34,293 nucleotides of DNA from Conidiobolus incongruus B7586 (GCA_000697335.1 JNEM01014855.1:1-34293); one strand, 5' to 3'. Shown: positions 20,882 to 32,572, counted from the stretch's first letter. The notes: generated from the sequence alone by a model not told the origin. Translations and numbers: made by a program.

Positions 20882-21560
20882 CTAATAATTATAGATATGT
20901 AATTGATCATTTATCATATCTATAAGACCTAATAATAAATTTATATCTAATTCAATGAGAATACTATCAACTTTAGCTGATGTAAAATTGATCTCAGCCA
21001 GCGTGTATTTAATGTGTTGATTAATCGACAATAATCAGAGAAAATGAACTTGAGAAATAGTAATTAATAGTTAGTTTAATAATAGTAGAGTGGCATTAGG
21101 ACTGTGTTTAAATCGATACAATTGTTCCAAGTCTTGAATCTTAGCATTGTTGATTAATGAGATATGGGATATAGAATACTAAAACTATGACTCCAATGAT
21201 ATATTAGACTGACTATCTTTAAAATACAAATGATTAATTGTTTGAGGTAATTCACCATGTTTACTTGATAGGTTTCCAATCAGATTGAGTGAATTTGGTG
21301 AAAAACACATTGGATGGCAGTTTGGTTTGAATAATTGAATCAATTGATGTGATTTTTAATAGTTGGCTCTATTTACTGTACCGAAGATGTTCGTAAGCAA
21401 AGATACTAATGGCTTTGAGCCAGCCATTGAGGAGCTTGTCTTGAGAAGCTTAAGAAACTCTATTGATCAAGGATTAAAAAAGACAGAATTGATGAAACTC
21501 ATAGTTGGTTTGATAGCATTCCGAGCATAGTTCAAATTCAAACAATGGAAATGCTTGGCC
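20882..21560 (-). pseudogene. Coding relic, regulator-like, family uncertain
   Basis: Three minus-strand frames with clear protein character are separated by stops. 21346-21185 encodes 53 residues beginning QLIQLFKPNCHPMCFSPNSL. A frame ending at 21071 contains LINNAKIQDLEQLYRFKHSP. 21022-20882 encodes 46 residues beginning NQHIKYTLAEINFTSAKVDS. Upstream, near 21380-21560, KLLNGWLKAISIFAYEHLRY and a CSECYQTN segment appear with stops between. More coding-like sequence with FRRKLENSCEYDSNHRFLQ lies near 21800-21890. Together this resembles a worn fungal transcription-regulator gene, but no zinc cluster is legible and I give no family. It lies directly upstream of the intact aminopeptidase and is clearly separate from it. 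Confidence 0.45.
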
Positions 21561-21975
21561 TTTATCTTGTCTATTTATACGTTGAGCATGGCTGAGCATA
21601 TATTCTCCTAGGTAACTGCTTTAATTTCTCTTTTTAAAGTTTAATTCTTGGTATTTGGTGAGTTTGAAGAATTAAAATGAGAAGGATATGGGAAAATAAA
21701 AACGATATATATGATAAATATAATGCTAGAGATGGATAAAATTATAAAAAGTGTCAATAATAATGAATTTTGCTTGGTTTGTTTGTTTTTCTTTTTGAAT
21801 TTGAATTAATTCTGATCATTTTGCAGAAAGCGGTGATTAGAATCATATTCACAAGAGTTTTCCAATTTTCTCCTAAATAACTTGTAACTCAATTTTTCAA
21901 TGCTTTAATAAATATAATGATATCAAATATAAATTAATAGTCAACATAAATAAAAAATATAGAACCTTAGAACTG

Positions 21976-21979
<4 letters not shown>

Positions 21980-22006
<27 letters not shown>
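21980..22006. repeat. (TA)n microsatellite
   Basis: About 13 uninterrupted TA dinucleotides lie roughly 70 bases beyond the stop codon of the small secreted-protein gene. Confidence 0.9.
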
Positions 22007-22073
22007 ACAAACATTATTAGTTGTTAATTCTTTTATATTTCTATTGACATTAATTAATTACAAATTGTGTATG

Positions 22074-22337
22074 TTAGTAATAGCCATAATATGGGTGTGG
22101 AGGGAAGGGATAAGGGTATATTTCTTGGTGAATAGGAGCGTAGGGAGTATATATATACCAAGGAGTATAATCATATTGATGCACATTCTGAGCAGATCCC
22201 TGATTTACAGTGCCCGAACTTCCCGCATTCAGGATAATAGGCCCACCCTTTGATTCTTGGGCCGAAGAGCCACCTTGAGCAAAACAATTCTGAGCTAAAA
22301 ATAGAATACAAAATGTTACTCCTTTAATGATATACAT
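22074..22337 (-). CDS. Small secreted Tyr/Pro-rich protein
   Basis: A single-exon frame of 87 residues. I start at the ATG at 22337, which opens a classical signal peptide (MYIIKGVTFCILFLAQNCFAQ). The mature part is a Gly/Ser/Gln segment followed by a tail of about 35 residues with 11 tyrosines and several prolines (YDYTPWYIYTPYAP, then PYPFPPHPYYGYY). A minus-strand TATAAATA lies about 70 bases upstream, so expression is plausible. No homologue is recognised. Tyr/Pro-rich tails occur in cell-wall, cuticle-binding and effector proteins, so a surface or cross-linked role is possible, but this is inference. The mature chain has no cysteines. The only ones are in the signal peptide. Confidence 0.65.
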   Translation of the reverse strand: MYIIKGVTFCILFLAQNCFAQGGSSAQESKGGPIILNAGSSGTVNQGSAQNVHQYDYTPWYIYTPYAPIHQEIYPYPFPPHPYYGYY

Positions 22338-22404
22338 GATGAAATGATACAAAGATATAGGAATTGAAATTATTTAAATGTTATAATATTAAATAGATTG
22401 GCTG

Positions 22405-22412
22405 TATTTATA
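22405..22412 (-). promoter_or_regulatory. TATA box of the small secreted-protein gene
   Basis: Minus-strand TATAAATA is 68-75 bases upstream of the ATG at 22337, a canonical sequence at a usual distance. Confidence 0.55.
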
Positions 22413-22913
22413 TCAGTTGAAGTAATATGGTATTACTTGATGAAGGTTTGATCAACTGTGCTGAGATATATACATGCTTAATTTTTCCAAATATCATTTT
22501 AATCCAGCTTCATGAATCAAGTAATTAAGATACTGAATTTATAGATTGGTTTCAAATGATTTTCTAATTTATAATCTTGAAGATGTATTAAACCAAGTGT
22601 TGAAAATTCATTTATATTTTATATTGCTATGTTTGATTATAATATATGATTATTCTAAGTATTGTTAAAAATGACTCTAATCATTTCTACTAATGATTGT
22701 AGATCCAATCTTTAGATGTTTTCAAATCCTATTTTATTATAACTGCGTTACAAATTATTATGTATTTACAAAACCGGAAGTTTCTAATTGAATAAATTTC
22801 TATGAAAAGTTCAAACTTATTTTTGAAAAATAAAAAATTAAATTTATAAAATTCAAATAAGATTTTACTAAACTATGTGCATTTTAAAATTATTTCCGAA
22901 AATATGTTATAAA

Positions 22914-23400
22914 TTATATTAAGATAGATAATAAAAACTGTTTTCGGTTTGGAGATTTTTGATTACCTATATATCTAACTATTATTAACTCAATGTTATC
23001 AAGATAAAATTTGATTTCATATCTTTCAAAATACAAATTAACCAAAATAGTAAAATTTGATAGTTTCGAATTTTGAATATACTTTTTAGTAAAGCTTCTA
23101 TCAAGTGATGTCAGTTTCGAATCAATCTTCATTTCAAGCCTATTAATCAAGTAACACTCAAATATAATATTTAGTATAAATATTATATTTAAGCAAAATA
23201 GTTTTTAAAATCTACTCAATCATTATAATCGTTGAAATAATATTTAGACATTTTCAATAAGATATTTTACCATCAAAAACATCCTTGAAATTAGAACGAT
23301 TAACAATAAACAAAAAATATTATATAACTTTCTCAAATTCAATATTATATTTATCCAAATATCCCAATTAAATACCTCCATTTAAATCCAGTTACAATTA
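22914..23400 (-). pseudogene. Possible decayed F-box-like gene fragment
   Basis: On the minus strand a 22914-23150 frame encodes about 75 residues (LTSLDRSFTKKYIQNSKLSN, then VNLYFERYEIKFYLDNIEL). Upstream, near 23245-23380, overlapping frames read MEVFNWDIW and IFGYLDKYNIEFEKV. The latter order (FNWDIxxYLDKYNIEFEKV) is reminiscent of the F-box of expanded fungal F-box/LRR families. Stops interrupt it, and the composition is close to the AT background, so chance remains possible. No intact neighbour explains it. Confidence 0.2.
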
Positions 23401-24176
23401 TTTTGATTCAAAATTATCAATTAATTTGTGCTCTATATATTTCAAAATTATTATTAAATCGACATTGTTTGCTCATGACTTGATGCTATTTTGAAATAAT
23501 CATCACAATATATATAAATATTTTCCTAGTAAAATAAGAATCATTCTTGTGTTTGTGGATAAACATCGTCCATATATCAATATTGTCATTATGCACTAAG
23601 CCAAATAAATCGAGTTTAAAACAAATTAAATTGAAATAGTATATATATATATATATTATATTACCTAAACGACGCAGTATTAATATTATTTCAAACTGAC
23701 CTTAATCGTAAATAAACTTGTTAATAAATCTCAGTATTTTATATAAAGTTCAATAGTAGAACAAAGAGATAAATAATGCGTTTGAATTATTGAAAAAAAT
23801 CAGCGCATCATTAATTTAATAATAGAGTAACATTGTAAATTTTAAGCTTTTATCATTATTGCTATTAAAAAAACTAAAAAGATTTTGTGATAATATTGGA
23901 ATAGTGAGTATAGATAATAGATTATTGTCAAAAATTTCAATTTGTACAATTAAAAATATCAATATTGATTACATTAATAAAATAGCTCAATTTGGATTAG
24001 AATGATTATATCATTCAACTGACAAATCTAAAAAAATAACGTTAGCAAGAAGAAAGATCAATAATGTCGTGTATATTTTTAATAATTGAATTAAATTGTT
24101 TTATTTAATAAAAAGTGGTTTTCCAAGCATAGTGATTAGTAATTTCCACTTGATAATAATATTAATATTTATTCAT
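23401..24176. other. Intergenic DNA with a short (AT)n run
   Basis: AT-rich spacer ending at the QCR2 stop codon. An (AT)8 run lies at about 23640-23656. A minus-strand stretch near 23520-23610 reads VHNDNIDIWTMFIHKHKN in an open frame that soon stops. I cannot say whether it belongs to the preceding fragment. Confidence 0.4.
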
Positions 24177-25610
24177 TTAGATTTTAAATTGATCAGCATA
24201 AGGTAATTGAGTGAGGTCACCGAAAGCAGCCAAAGTGGGCTTGGATTCACCAAGTTTCTTAACCAACTAAAAAAATAACATTATTATTACAAATTTAGAT
24301 ATAAAGTATTCAAAATATTACCTTAGAAATATCAGCAGCAGTGACACTATCCAATTTAGAGATAACATCGGAAACTTGAGCGCCTTGAGGAGCCAATTGT
24401 AAGCCAATTTGGTGGTTAAAAGTCAATTGATTCTCAGAGGCAGATAAAACTTCAAATTTAGCTTGAGAAATAGCCTTCTTTAAGACTTCATCAGAGACTT
24501 GAGAACCTAATTTGGTGATTTCGGAAAGGGCGGATTGGGTGAAGGCGGAAATTTGGCTGTGAGGAGCGGATAAGACTAAACCAAACAAACCAGCATCGCT
24601 GTAACCGAAGTTGAAGGCTTCAGCAGAGGTTTGAGTACCATTAGATTGAGCAAGTTGAGCCAAAGAGGAGGATCCATTACCCCATTTAACGTATTTGTTA
24701 CCACCTAAAATTTGACGAAGGATTTGGAAAACGGGATATTCGCTAGAGGCAAGAGAAGCACCTTCGAAAGCAACAGCAACATGGGAAAGGGGACCAGCAA
24801 CAGCTTGACGACTTTCACCACCAAAATATTTGGAGGAGATAGCAGAAACAGAGGCAGTAGAAGGAACGCCCTCAAATTGTTCAGAAGCTTCACTGACAAG
24901 GAGATCAGCGTCAATGTTATTGGCAACGAGCAAAGTGGATTCGGCACCAGTAGTAGCTTGAGCAAAGTTTTCAATATCTTCGATAGTAACTCTGTTGGTA
25001 GGTTGAGCTAAGACGGGATTAGCTAAACCATGACGAAAAGCAACCTGATGAGCTTGATCTAATAAGTGAGTTTCTAAAGAAGCGGAAGAGCTTTCAGCAG
25101 CGACCTGTTGGTTGACTTCGCCAAAAGTATAGTGGTGGTATTTGCCCTTAGTAGCAGCTTGAGCCAAGAGCTTAATGAAGTAAGGAGCATCTTCACGGAA
25201 GAACTGAGCGGTATAAATTAAATGTTCACGAGTATTAGAAACAGATAAACTTCCACCTTGGAGTTCGGTTTCACGAATGATACTGAAACCAGTGCGCTTA
25301 TCAGTAGCCTAATTGATCAAAATTAAAAATCAAAAGAAAAATGATTAAACAAATTCGAAAAAAAAGCTCAAATAAATTATACCTTAAAAGAAAAATTCTT
25401 TAAGTAGTGACTGAGACCTAAGTTGTTGCCTTCAAATCTGCTACCAGCCTTGGTGATGAGAGAGAGGGTAGAAATGGGAGAGTTATTATCTTGGGAGGCA
25501 ATCTTGACTCCAGATTGAGTAGAAGTGATGTTGATAGAAGAAGCAGAAGTGGCGTAGCCTCTTGTAGCCAAGTTAACAGATTTGATTTGCTTTAATGAAC
25601 GAGTCAACAT
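24177..25610 (-). CDS. QCR2: Ubiquinol-cytochrome c reductase core subunit 2 (QCR2)
   Basis: Three exons on the minus strand: 25610-25383, 25308-24322 and 24266-24177. Phases match, giving 434 residues. The N-terminus is a mitochondrial presequence (MLTRSLKQIKSVNLATRGYA). The chain then follows the M16 fold. GLSHYLKNFSFK sits where processing peptidases have the zinc-binding HxxEH, here HYLKN, so the zinc and catalytic residues are lost, as in core proteins. ETELQGGSLSV, AFRHGLANPVL, QILGGNKYVKWGNGSSSLAQ and the closing AFGDLTQLPY match yeast and animal QCR2 block by block. The subunit supports assembly and dimer contacts of complex III in the inner mitochondrial membrane. Codon use is notably more GC-rich than its surroundings, as expected for a highly expressed gene. 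The gene is intact in the midst of relics. Confidence 0.92.
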
Positions 25611-25923
25611 TTTTGATTTAGGTAGTATAAAATTTATCTGTAGCAACCTTGTTAAGATTGTGAAGTGATCAAATCACAATTATCTGTTTAAGATAACGAA
25701 AAATCATCTAATCAATCTATCATCATAAACTAATCCCATAGAAAAAAATTAAATTAAATGAATTTAAATCAACTATAAAAAGAATTCAGATTCAGTCTTT
25801 GGATTTTAAATCATCATCTTTAATTATTAAATTGTTGATGTGGCAAGTTAATAATCAAACTCAATTAAATAAAAAACCCTGCCTAATATACTGGTACTTT
25901 TCATAATACAAATACAGTCAAAA

Positions 25924-26715
25924 ATGCTTTTAACTCATCTTCCAACTCATTGAAATCCAATGATTCTGAAAAAAGATTTTTTTTTTTTTTTATTAATTTA
26001 ATATTACCCATTTATATTCTTATCTTTTTTTTAAGATATATTATAGCTCATATATTCAAAAACACTCGCAATAATGAAAATAGGTACCAAGATCAATTAA
26101 TAGAAAATACCACTAATTCTCCTCTTGTTTTGAATATACTAAACTAAAACAAAGTTACTAATCAACTAATTAATTCTGCCGAATTTAACCATTATTCTAC
26201 TGATGAATTTGCAATTGAATACATACCACCTTCGATTATTATATACTTTGATTTTCTTAGTTAATTTCTTAATAATGAATATTTTATTTAGATGTACCAG
26301 AGCCACTTAACTTTGATTTTCCATTTGATGCAGATATTATAGTTCCTACTACCAGCACATCTGACTTTAACTCTATAAATTAAGATAATTTCAATCTATC
26401 TCTTGATGATATTCTTCCCCCAGAAAATGAAAAGTTGGATTCTATATATATTGATCCCGTACCCATGTTTTCTGATATTTCAATCACCAATCATTAGAAC
26501 AAGTTGGGTAATTATATTATAACCAATTTTTATTTACTTTGTGTTTAACTATAAAATTTTCAACTAGCTGATATTGGCTTAGTTAATGTTTCGATTCGTC
26601 AATTATCTGTCGCTTCATTCAATCGCAAATTTAAATGTCGCATACCTTGGCCTGTTCGTAAACAATCATTTCCTTGAAGACATCGAAGAACTCTTGTCTC
26701 TGGCGAATTTCTATA
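25924..26715 (+). pseudogene. Decayed C2H2 zinc-finger transcription factor
   Basis: One plus-strand frame runs through two gaps. It starts near the ATG at 25924 (Ser/Asn-rich, then a poly-T tract). It continues through IENTTNSPLVLNIL and SAEFNHYSTDEFAIEYIPPS, crosses a shortened intron-like gap of 32 nt (26260-26291), reads VPEPLNFDFPFDADIIVPTT and LSLDDILPPENEKLDS, and crosses a normal 60-nt intron (26508-26567, phase conserved). It ends in VASFNRKFKCRIPWPVRKQS. The last part resembles the opening of a C2H2 finger (RKFKC...C.KSF.RRH), with a cysteine already lost. In-frame stops lie at 26145 (TAA), 26381 (TAA), 26495 (TAG), 26675 (TGA) and near 26710 (TAG). Each is one C-to-T change from CAA, CAG or CGA. 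Acidic, Pro-rich segments before the finger fit an activation domain. The gene is dead but recent. Confidence 0.6.
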
Positions 26716-26829
26716 GTTTCAAAATCTACCATCCTTGTATTTTAACAATATTTAAATTTACTCGAACAATTGATATTGTTTTGCTTACATCAGCATTATT
26801 ATTTTCTTTATTGATATAAATCAACCTAC

Positions 26830-29144
26830 TTTAGTCTTTCTAACCATTCACATTTTCTCCTATAATTTCATGTGCACATTTTGATACAATTATTCTAACG
26901 TATTACATTTTATCATTAAACTTATAATTTTGCTATTTATCTCGTTTTTGGTTAAATTAACTGTAAATATATAATTACTACTGATATTGTTATTCTTTTT
27001 TATAATTATAATTTACCTGTATCTTTTGTATAGAAATTAATGTAATATAATTTGATAGAATTTGAACAATTATAGTTTATCACTCAGTTCAAATATTATG
27101 TACATAAGAATTAATACCATATATTATATGATATTATATTAATTTACTATTTTAACAATTATATATCAACTATTATTAATACAGATAACCTCTTAAGTTT
27201 ATGTTAAACCACCATACTTGATCCTTCCATTTATCTTTATTTTCATACTATTCTAGATTAAATGTGTTCTCTTTTATCATTAAATAATGATAAATTTAGT
27301 GAAAAATGATCTTAAATAAAATTTCTAATTATTAATGTGTACTAATAGATTGAAATAATTTCATTTATTTTAGTTGTAATATTAATTTTGTCAATATGAT
27401 ACCTAATAAATATTAAACTAAAAATTTTTCAATTTTTGTTATATTATAAAAATTGAATAATGTATACAATAAGAAGGATATTTTATACCACTTGTAATAA
27501 AAAAAACATAATTGATCAATATACATTATAGTTACTATATCACTACCCATTCTAGTCACAATATTTACCCAATATCATATACCTTGAAAGGTCAAAATTT
27601 ATATGACATTTTTTTCAAAACTATGATTAATATAATTTCTTTGATCATAATTATCAATTGATTTAAGTAAATTCAAATAGTTCAATTAATAATTGCTATA
27701 GAACATTGATCAATCAATATATGTTTTTATTATATGATTTCTGAGTTGAAGTATAATTAACTTTGAATTGTATAACAGTTATGTTTTCTTTTACTAATAG
27801 CTAAATTTTCATTATAAATTTTAAATGAACTTTATATAATAAAAGTATTCTCAAATTGTTAAACAAAATTGAGATTTGATGAGATTAAAATGTTGAAAAT
27901 TGATATATTCAATGTTTTGGTCAAAAACTAAGTCATTACTAAAAATCCCATTACTTTCAATGATTAATAACCTGTATAATTCATATAAAGGTAAATTATT
28001 TAAAATACATGCTTATCTTAATAATCATATATTTTAACATACTTTGTTAAAAATATTTCTTGGATATTTGGTATACTCTTAGGTGTACTGATATAAATGT
28101 AAATATTTGGTGTAAATAAGTTATTTAAAAATATTCTGAAAGAATTAAAAGACGTAGTTTTTCTAAAATTTATTTTAATTTCGTCACCTTAAAAAATAAT
28201 ATAATTTGTAATATTAATATGAATAATAATTGGATTGATTTCATTGGATTAATACTATATATGATATTAAATTGATAAAAATTCAGATCTATAAACTTAT
28301 AGATTATTTAACAAAATGATAAATCAAAAACTACTAAATCATCAGCAATTTCAAAGTACTCAGGTTAAATCAAATGAAATCAATTATATTACAATATTTT
28401 ACATTCATCAATTAAATTCTAAACTTAACAAAATGAGAAAATCTGTTTCAATTGATATATTTACTATGTTAAGAAAATATCATAGCCATATCAATAGTTT
28501 TTATTTAATAATATTATTCAAAATAGAAAATTCAATTAGTGGGTGAAAATATTATAATTTGAAATAGTATATAATGTCTGAATAGGTTATAGATCATATA
28601 TATATATATTCATATTTATAATAAAATAAAATATATTCAAATAGTAATGTTTATAATTTATTTAATTATATCAATGATATAATCATATTCCAGTATCATC
28701 TCACATAAATAAATGAAAATTCTGCCAATAGAAAAATTAATAAATTATATTTGATCAGATGTTAATATATTCCTATTACAAGAAAATATTTTTAACCACG
28801 ACTGTCAACATTGGTGCTTATGAATATCATTTTTATTAAAAATTGAATTAATTGACTAAGTGATATTAGTTTCAAAACCAGGTCATTAATTATTATAAAT
28901 TAAAAGAGCTATTCAATATCTATTCTTATAATTGTTTTCGAAAAATATTAAATTTTTAGTTGTCATTATATGATACAATTCTTATAATGGAATATGATTC
29001 ATCAATTGTGAAACATCAAAGAATAATTTGTATATATTGGTTATTATCTATGGATTGAATGATATATTAGGTGATAAAAAAATATTACAATTATAGTATA
29101 ATAAATTAACCTATGAGTATTCTAAGGCTAATAATTTTAATGGA
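26830..29144. other. Intergenic DNA, nothing recognised
   Basis: About 2.3 kb of very AT-rich DNA between two relics. A 76-codon open frame from an ATG at 28316 to 28546 is Ile/Asn/Lys/Ser-rich, like the background, has no recognisable motif, and I do not call it a gene. A short TA run occurs near 28595. Confidence 0.5.
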
Positions 29145-31510
29145 TTAGATATAGAATGTTGAATTTATGCAAACTAATTTTGGCTGTTGATAAAAGTTAA
29201 TAGTTAATTTTGGTAGTTGATCATAAATTTCACTAGATAATTGATGATTAGAACTGATCAGTTCAACAGATTGAATCAACTGTGTTTGCTTTTGGAATTC
29301 AATGAGAATGCAGGGATCTTTGCGATGAATTGAAGATGCCATTCCAGAAAAAGTGAGTCGATATGCTTCATTATTAAATGGGCTAATCATATCTGAGTGA
29401 ATAATACCATTTTCTTCTTCGGAACTGTCATTGGTAGTATGATCAGAAGTACCATTAGACTGATTGATAGATGAGTAAGATGGAATGCTTGGTAATATAG
29501 AAATGCTCTCCTTATTAATAGACCCATATTCCAGCTATTATTATAATTAGACAAATGATATTAGAGGTCAGTATAATATTAAATATACCTGATTTAATGC
29601 TTCAATTAAATCTGATAAAGATATTGTAGCCCACATTGGAGGAGATTCAAATATGATACCAGTATTAAGTTTGGATAAAGATGAGATAGGGCTTAAATGG
29701 ATTTGGTGGTTGTTTTCAAGGTTACAAAGGCCTTGGAAAGAAGTCATCAATTGACGATGGTATAGTCATTTTCCTGAAAGGGAGGATATCAGAGAAGGCT
29801 CTGCTAAGGCTATGGTATGAAATGATTCAACTGTGAAAGTATCAGGAGTATTGGGAGATAGATATTTTACTGGAGCTGCTAATGGGTTTTTAAGCTCAAA
29901 TCTTTCATCTATTTGGCATTGTGTTCATCTATAAGCATTTGGGGAGGAGTAGGGAGATGATCAATGAGAGATTTAATCAAATTAGTGTCCATCGTGCAGT
30001 CTAGTGGAAGGAAATATGATCTTAGATTAGTCATATTAAACTTGGCCTCTTTATAATATCGGATAACAAATCTTCCATCTGTGAAGATGACGCTATGAGA
30101 TCTATTGGGCGGAGAATAAAGGGCCAAGCTCTTGACTAGCTGATGGCATCGACCTTATTTAAAAGAGGGATGATCACAGAATGCATAGTATTGGAAGTTA
30201 GGGTTACTGAGAAGTTGAATGACTTCAGTGGTTACATCACCATAAAAGTATAAATTTATAAGAGCCCACTGATTGAATTCAACCAGAATCGTGGAGATGG
30301 GCGGGATGACAGCTGAAGGTGAGTTAGCAGCATGGAATAAATATTGGTTTTGGTTCTTTTGATTCACCCACTCGAAGCACTTATGTGTCAGCTGAGCCCA
30401 ATTTTGAGAGTGTTTAGAAATAAAGAGAAACTTTATCTTATTTAAGCGATTCTTCTGTTTGCTCCATTCATATAAAGCATTTAATAAGTTAAATAGGGCT
30501 CCATCCATTTCAACTTGGAATATGACATTTGCCATTTGTGAACTAAGTTCATCAATGACTGTTTCAAGTTCATTGAAGTTTCGATCGTAATTCAAATCAT
30601 CCAATTGGTTGGAATGAACATATGGTAGTGAAAAATGCGGATTGTATATTAATAGCTGATTACACCTTTCAGTAATGCTCTTATCAACATCAAAATTGGC
30701 AAACTCATTTTGAAATGAGCTTAAGGAAGCCGAAGTTGGAATATAGCTTAACTGTTGTGAATGTGAAATAGAAGATTTATAATGGAGTTTTATGATTACC
30801 TTGGCATGATTTGTATGAACCATCCAATTGCAGCTGCCAATTTGGAAACCAGACCTAAATGCTTCAAAACAATCTTCAGGATTGTGACTTGACATTAGGA
30901 TACTTTGACTGAAGTGATCCACCTAATTTTGTTTAAGCATTCTTCAATATCATTTGTGCTAAAAAATGGCGAATATGATTGAAATTTTCTATAGTATTAT
31001 TTTAGTTTGAGCATAGTCTATTATAAAGCCCAATCTTACGAGTAATTGATCCCAAATTCACTTAGCTTTTTTGAATTCAGTGGGTGGCGGGGGAATATTG
31101 TTAATCAAATCGAATAGCAGTCATCTAACTATTGGTTAAAGTTTCTTATTTAATACAAGTTGATAATAATTATTACGCAGTAAAGTGTTTGGTGGGATTT
31201 GAGGCTAAAATTTGATCTTTAAAATTGGCATATTAAGTAATATAAGGCAATGCAGTATTTAAAAGATTATTTGAAATTTAAACCAAGGTGCTGAATCAAT
31301 AAAACTCTAATAAGGAAAAATGAACCAAGGAAACAGACTATAACTAGTATCATTTGGTTTAGTGAAATGGGCATTGGAGTTGATGATTTGAGGCCCATAT
31401 GGCCAATCAGTAATTATACTATACTGGGATGGGATGAGCTTGGATATATTCAGTTCAATGTTGATTGAGTAAATCTGCTTAAAGTCTATGAGGCAATCGC
31501 AAAGAACATT
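29145..31510 (-). pseudogene. Decayed Integrator complex subunit 9 (INTS9)
   Basis: The minus strand carries a worn copy of INTS9, the catalytically inactive metallo-beta-lactamase/beta-CASP partner of INTS11. The diagnostic block RSGFQIGSCNWMVHTNHAKV matches [20 protein letters not shown] of animal INTS9. FLFISKHSQNWAQLTHKCFE, FCDHPSFK, SHSVIFTDGRF, YFLPLDCTMDTNLIKSLIDH and the C-terminal LTINFYQQPKLV region follow in INTS9 order. One clean intron remains (29588-29535, 54 nt, phase conserved). Breaks: TAA at 30157-30155 directly after HPSFK, TAG at 29911-29909 followed by a change of frame, TGA at 29768-29766, and many stops in the N-terminal third (about 30960-31510), where only scattered matches survive. 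The 200 codons after 29765 are still open. In other eukaryotes Integrator cleaves snRNA and promoter-proximal transcripts. This copy cannot make a full protein. Confidence 0.75.
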
Positions 31511-31779
31511 GATTCAATTGGCAAATTTAATTAAATAGTAATTTGTTGGAGAGAGATTTCGATCAATAATAATAATATTTTTATTATTCAAAAAGTTGGA
31601 AAATTGTAAAAGTATAATATGAAATTTTGATTAGAAAACAATGTTATTTATGATATAAGCTATTTTAATAAGAAGTTTTAATATGATATATGTGAACGTA
31701 AAATTGAATATAATATGCATGCAACTAGATTTTGATGTATAGAGTTAAATTTGAATCAATTTATTGATTAAACTACCCC

Positions 31780-32125
31780 CTATATATATTGCAAGGCTTC
31801 TGGAAAGTAGTCTTGCGATAAAGATCACGTGAATTCGATGAAACGGGCCAAAGACAACTAACGAGATACTTTAAAGGGATTTTATTAAAATATCAAGATG
31901 TAGGGCTTGGCCCTGATCAAAGTGATCCTCCAGCAAATGTCTGTCCAGTGACTATATAATGTGGTTGATCCTTTGCCAATGTGTTGAAACTCTGACTTCT
32001 GTTATAGTCTGAAATTTTCCATTGTGCAAGGATTGTTCCTGATATTTGTAAGTGGATTACATCTGGAATCTTGATGGACGGTTAAAGTTAAAAAGCGAGC
32101 GGACCACCCGACCCGAGACAGAATC
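31780..32125. other. Second GC-richer island, possible solo LTR
   Basis: Composition changes abruptly here. Read on the minus strand it begins TGTCTCGGGTCGGG at 32120 and reaches a TATATATAGGGGGTAG near 31795-31770, which recalls an LTR with its own TATA box. No clear partner end or internal genes are seen. The direct repeat GAATC at 31753-31757 and 32121-32125 flanks it but does not coincide with TG/CA ends. It also holds hairpins (GGGC-TTG-GCCC near 31895, GCAAG...CTTGC at 31791-31816) and an E-box TCACGTGA at 31825-31832. Identity unresolved. Confidence 0.3.
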
Positions 32126-32397
32126 TTAATCAATCTATAATCTTTTGGGATTGAAACATCCCACTTATATATGCAAAGCATTTAAAAATATATTTTAATC
32201 TTAACAAATCTATATTATCTTTGATAAAGTATAAATCTATAAGTATATTTTATATCTTCAGAGTTTTATTCTAATAATAGGTTTGATAAATATATCGTTT
32301 TTTGATATCCAAAAATCAAAATATCAAAATCGTTGAATTTACCAAGGTAAAAAATATGAAATTTAGAATATGTTTCCATACTTTATCTCCAATTTAA

Positions 32398-32404
<7 letters not shown>

Positions 32405-32439
<35 letters not shown>
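32405..32439. repeat. (TA)n microsatellite
   Basis: About 17 uninterrupted TA dinucleotides, the longest simple repeat in the window, between the second GC-richer island and the acyl-CoA synthetase relic. Confidence 0.95.
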
Positions 32440-32444
<5 letters not shown>

Positions 32445-32572
32445 TATATTTACTAAATACTCTGTTATTGGAAATAATAAAAAGTTCACTAAATATAATA
32501 ATATAACTTTGACTATAAACCGTTATTATCAAGGTTTGTGACTTAATTTTCTTTTTTTAATCACTACAATAA

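Noticed and set aside
21389-21532. 47-codon plus-strand frame beginning MFVSKDTNGFEPAIEELV
   Set aside because: It is open and not AT-like, but it lies antisense to the minus-strand relic pieces, has no flanking exons that extend it and no promoter. I treat it as a shadow frame.
28316-28546. 76-codon open frame with an ATG
   Set aside because: Composition equals the AT-rich background (Ile, Asn, Ser, Lys), there is no motif and no neighbouring exon.
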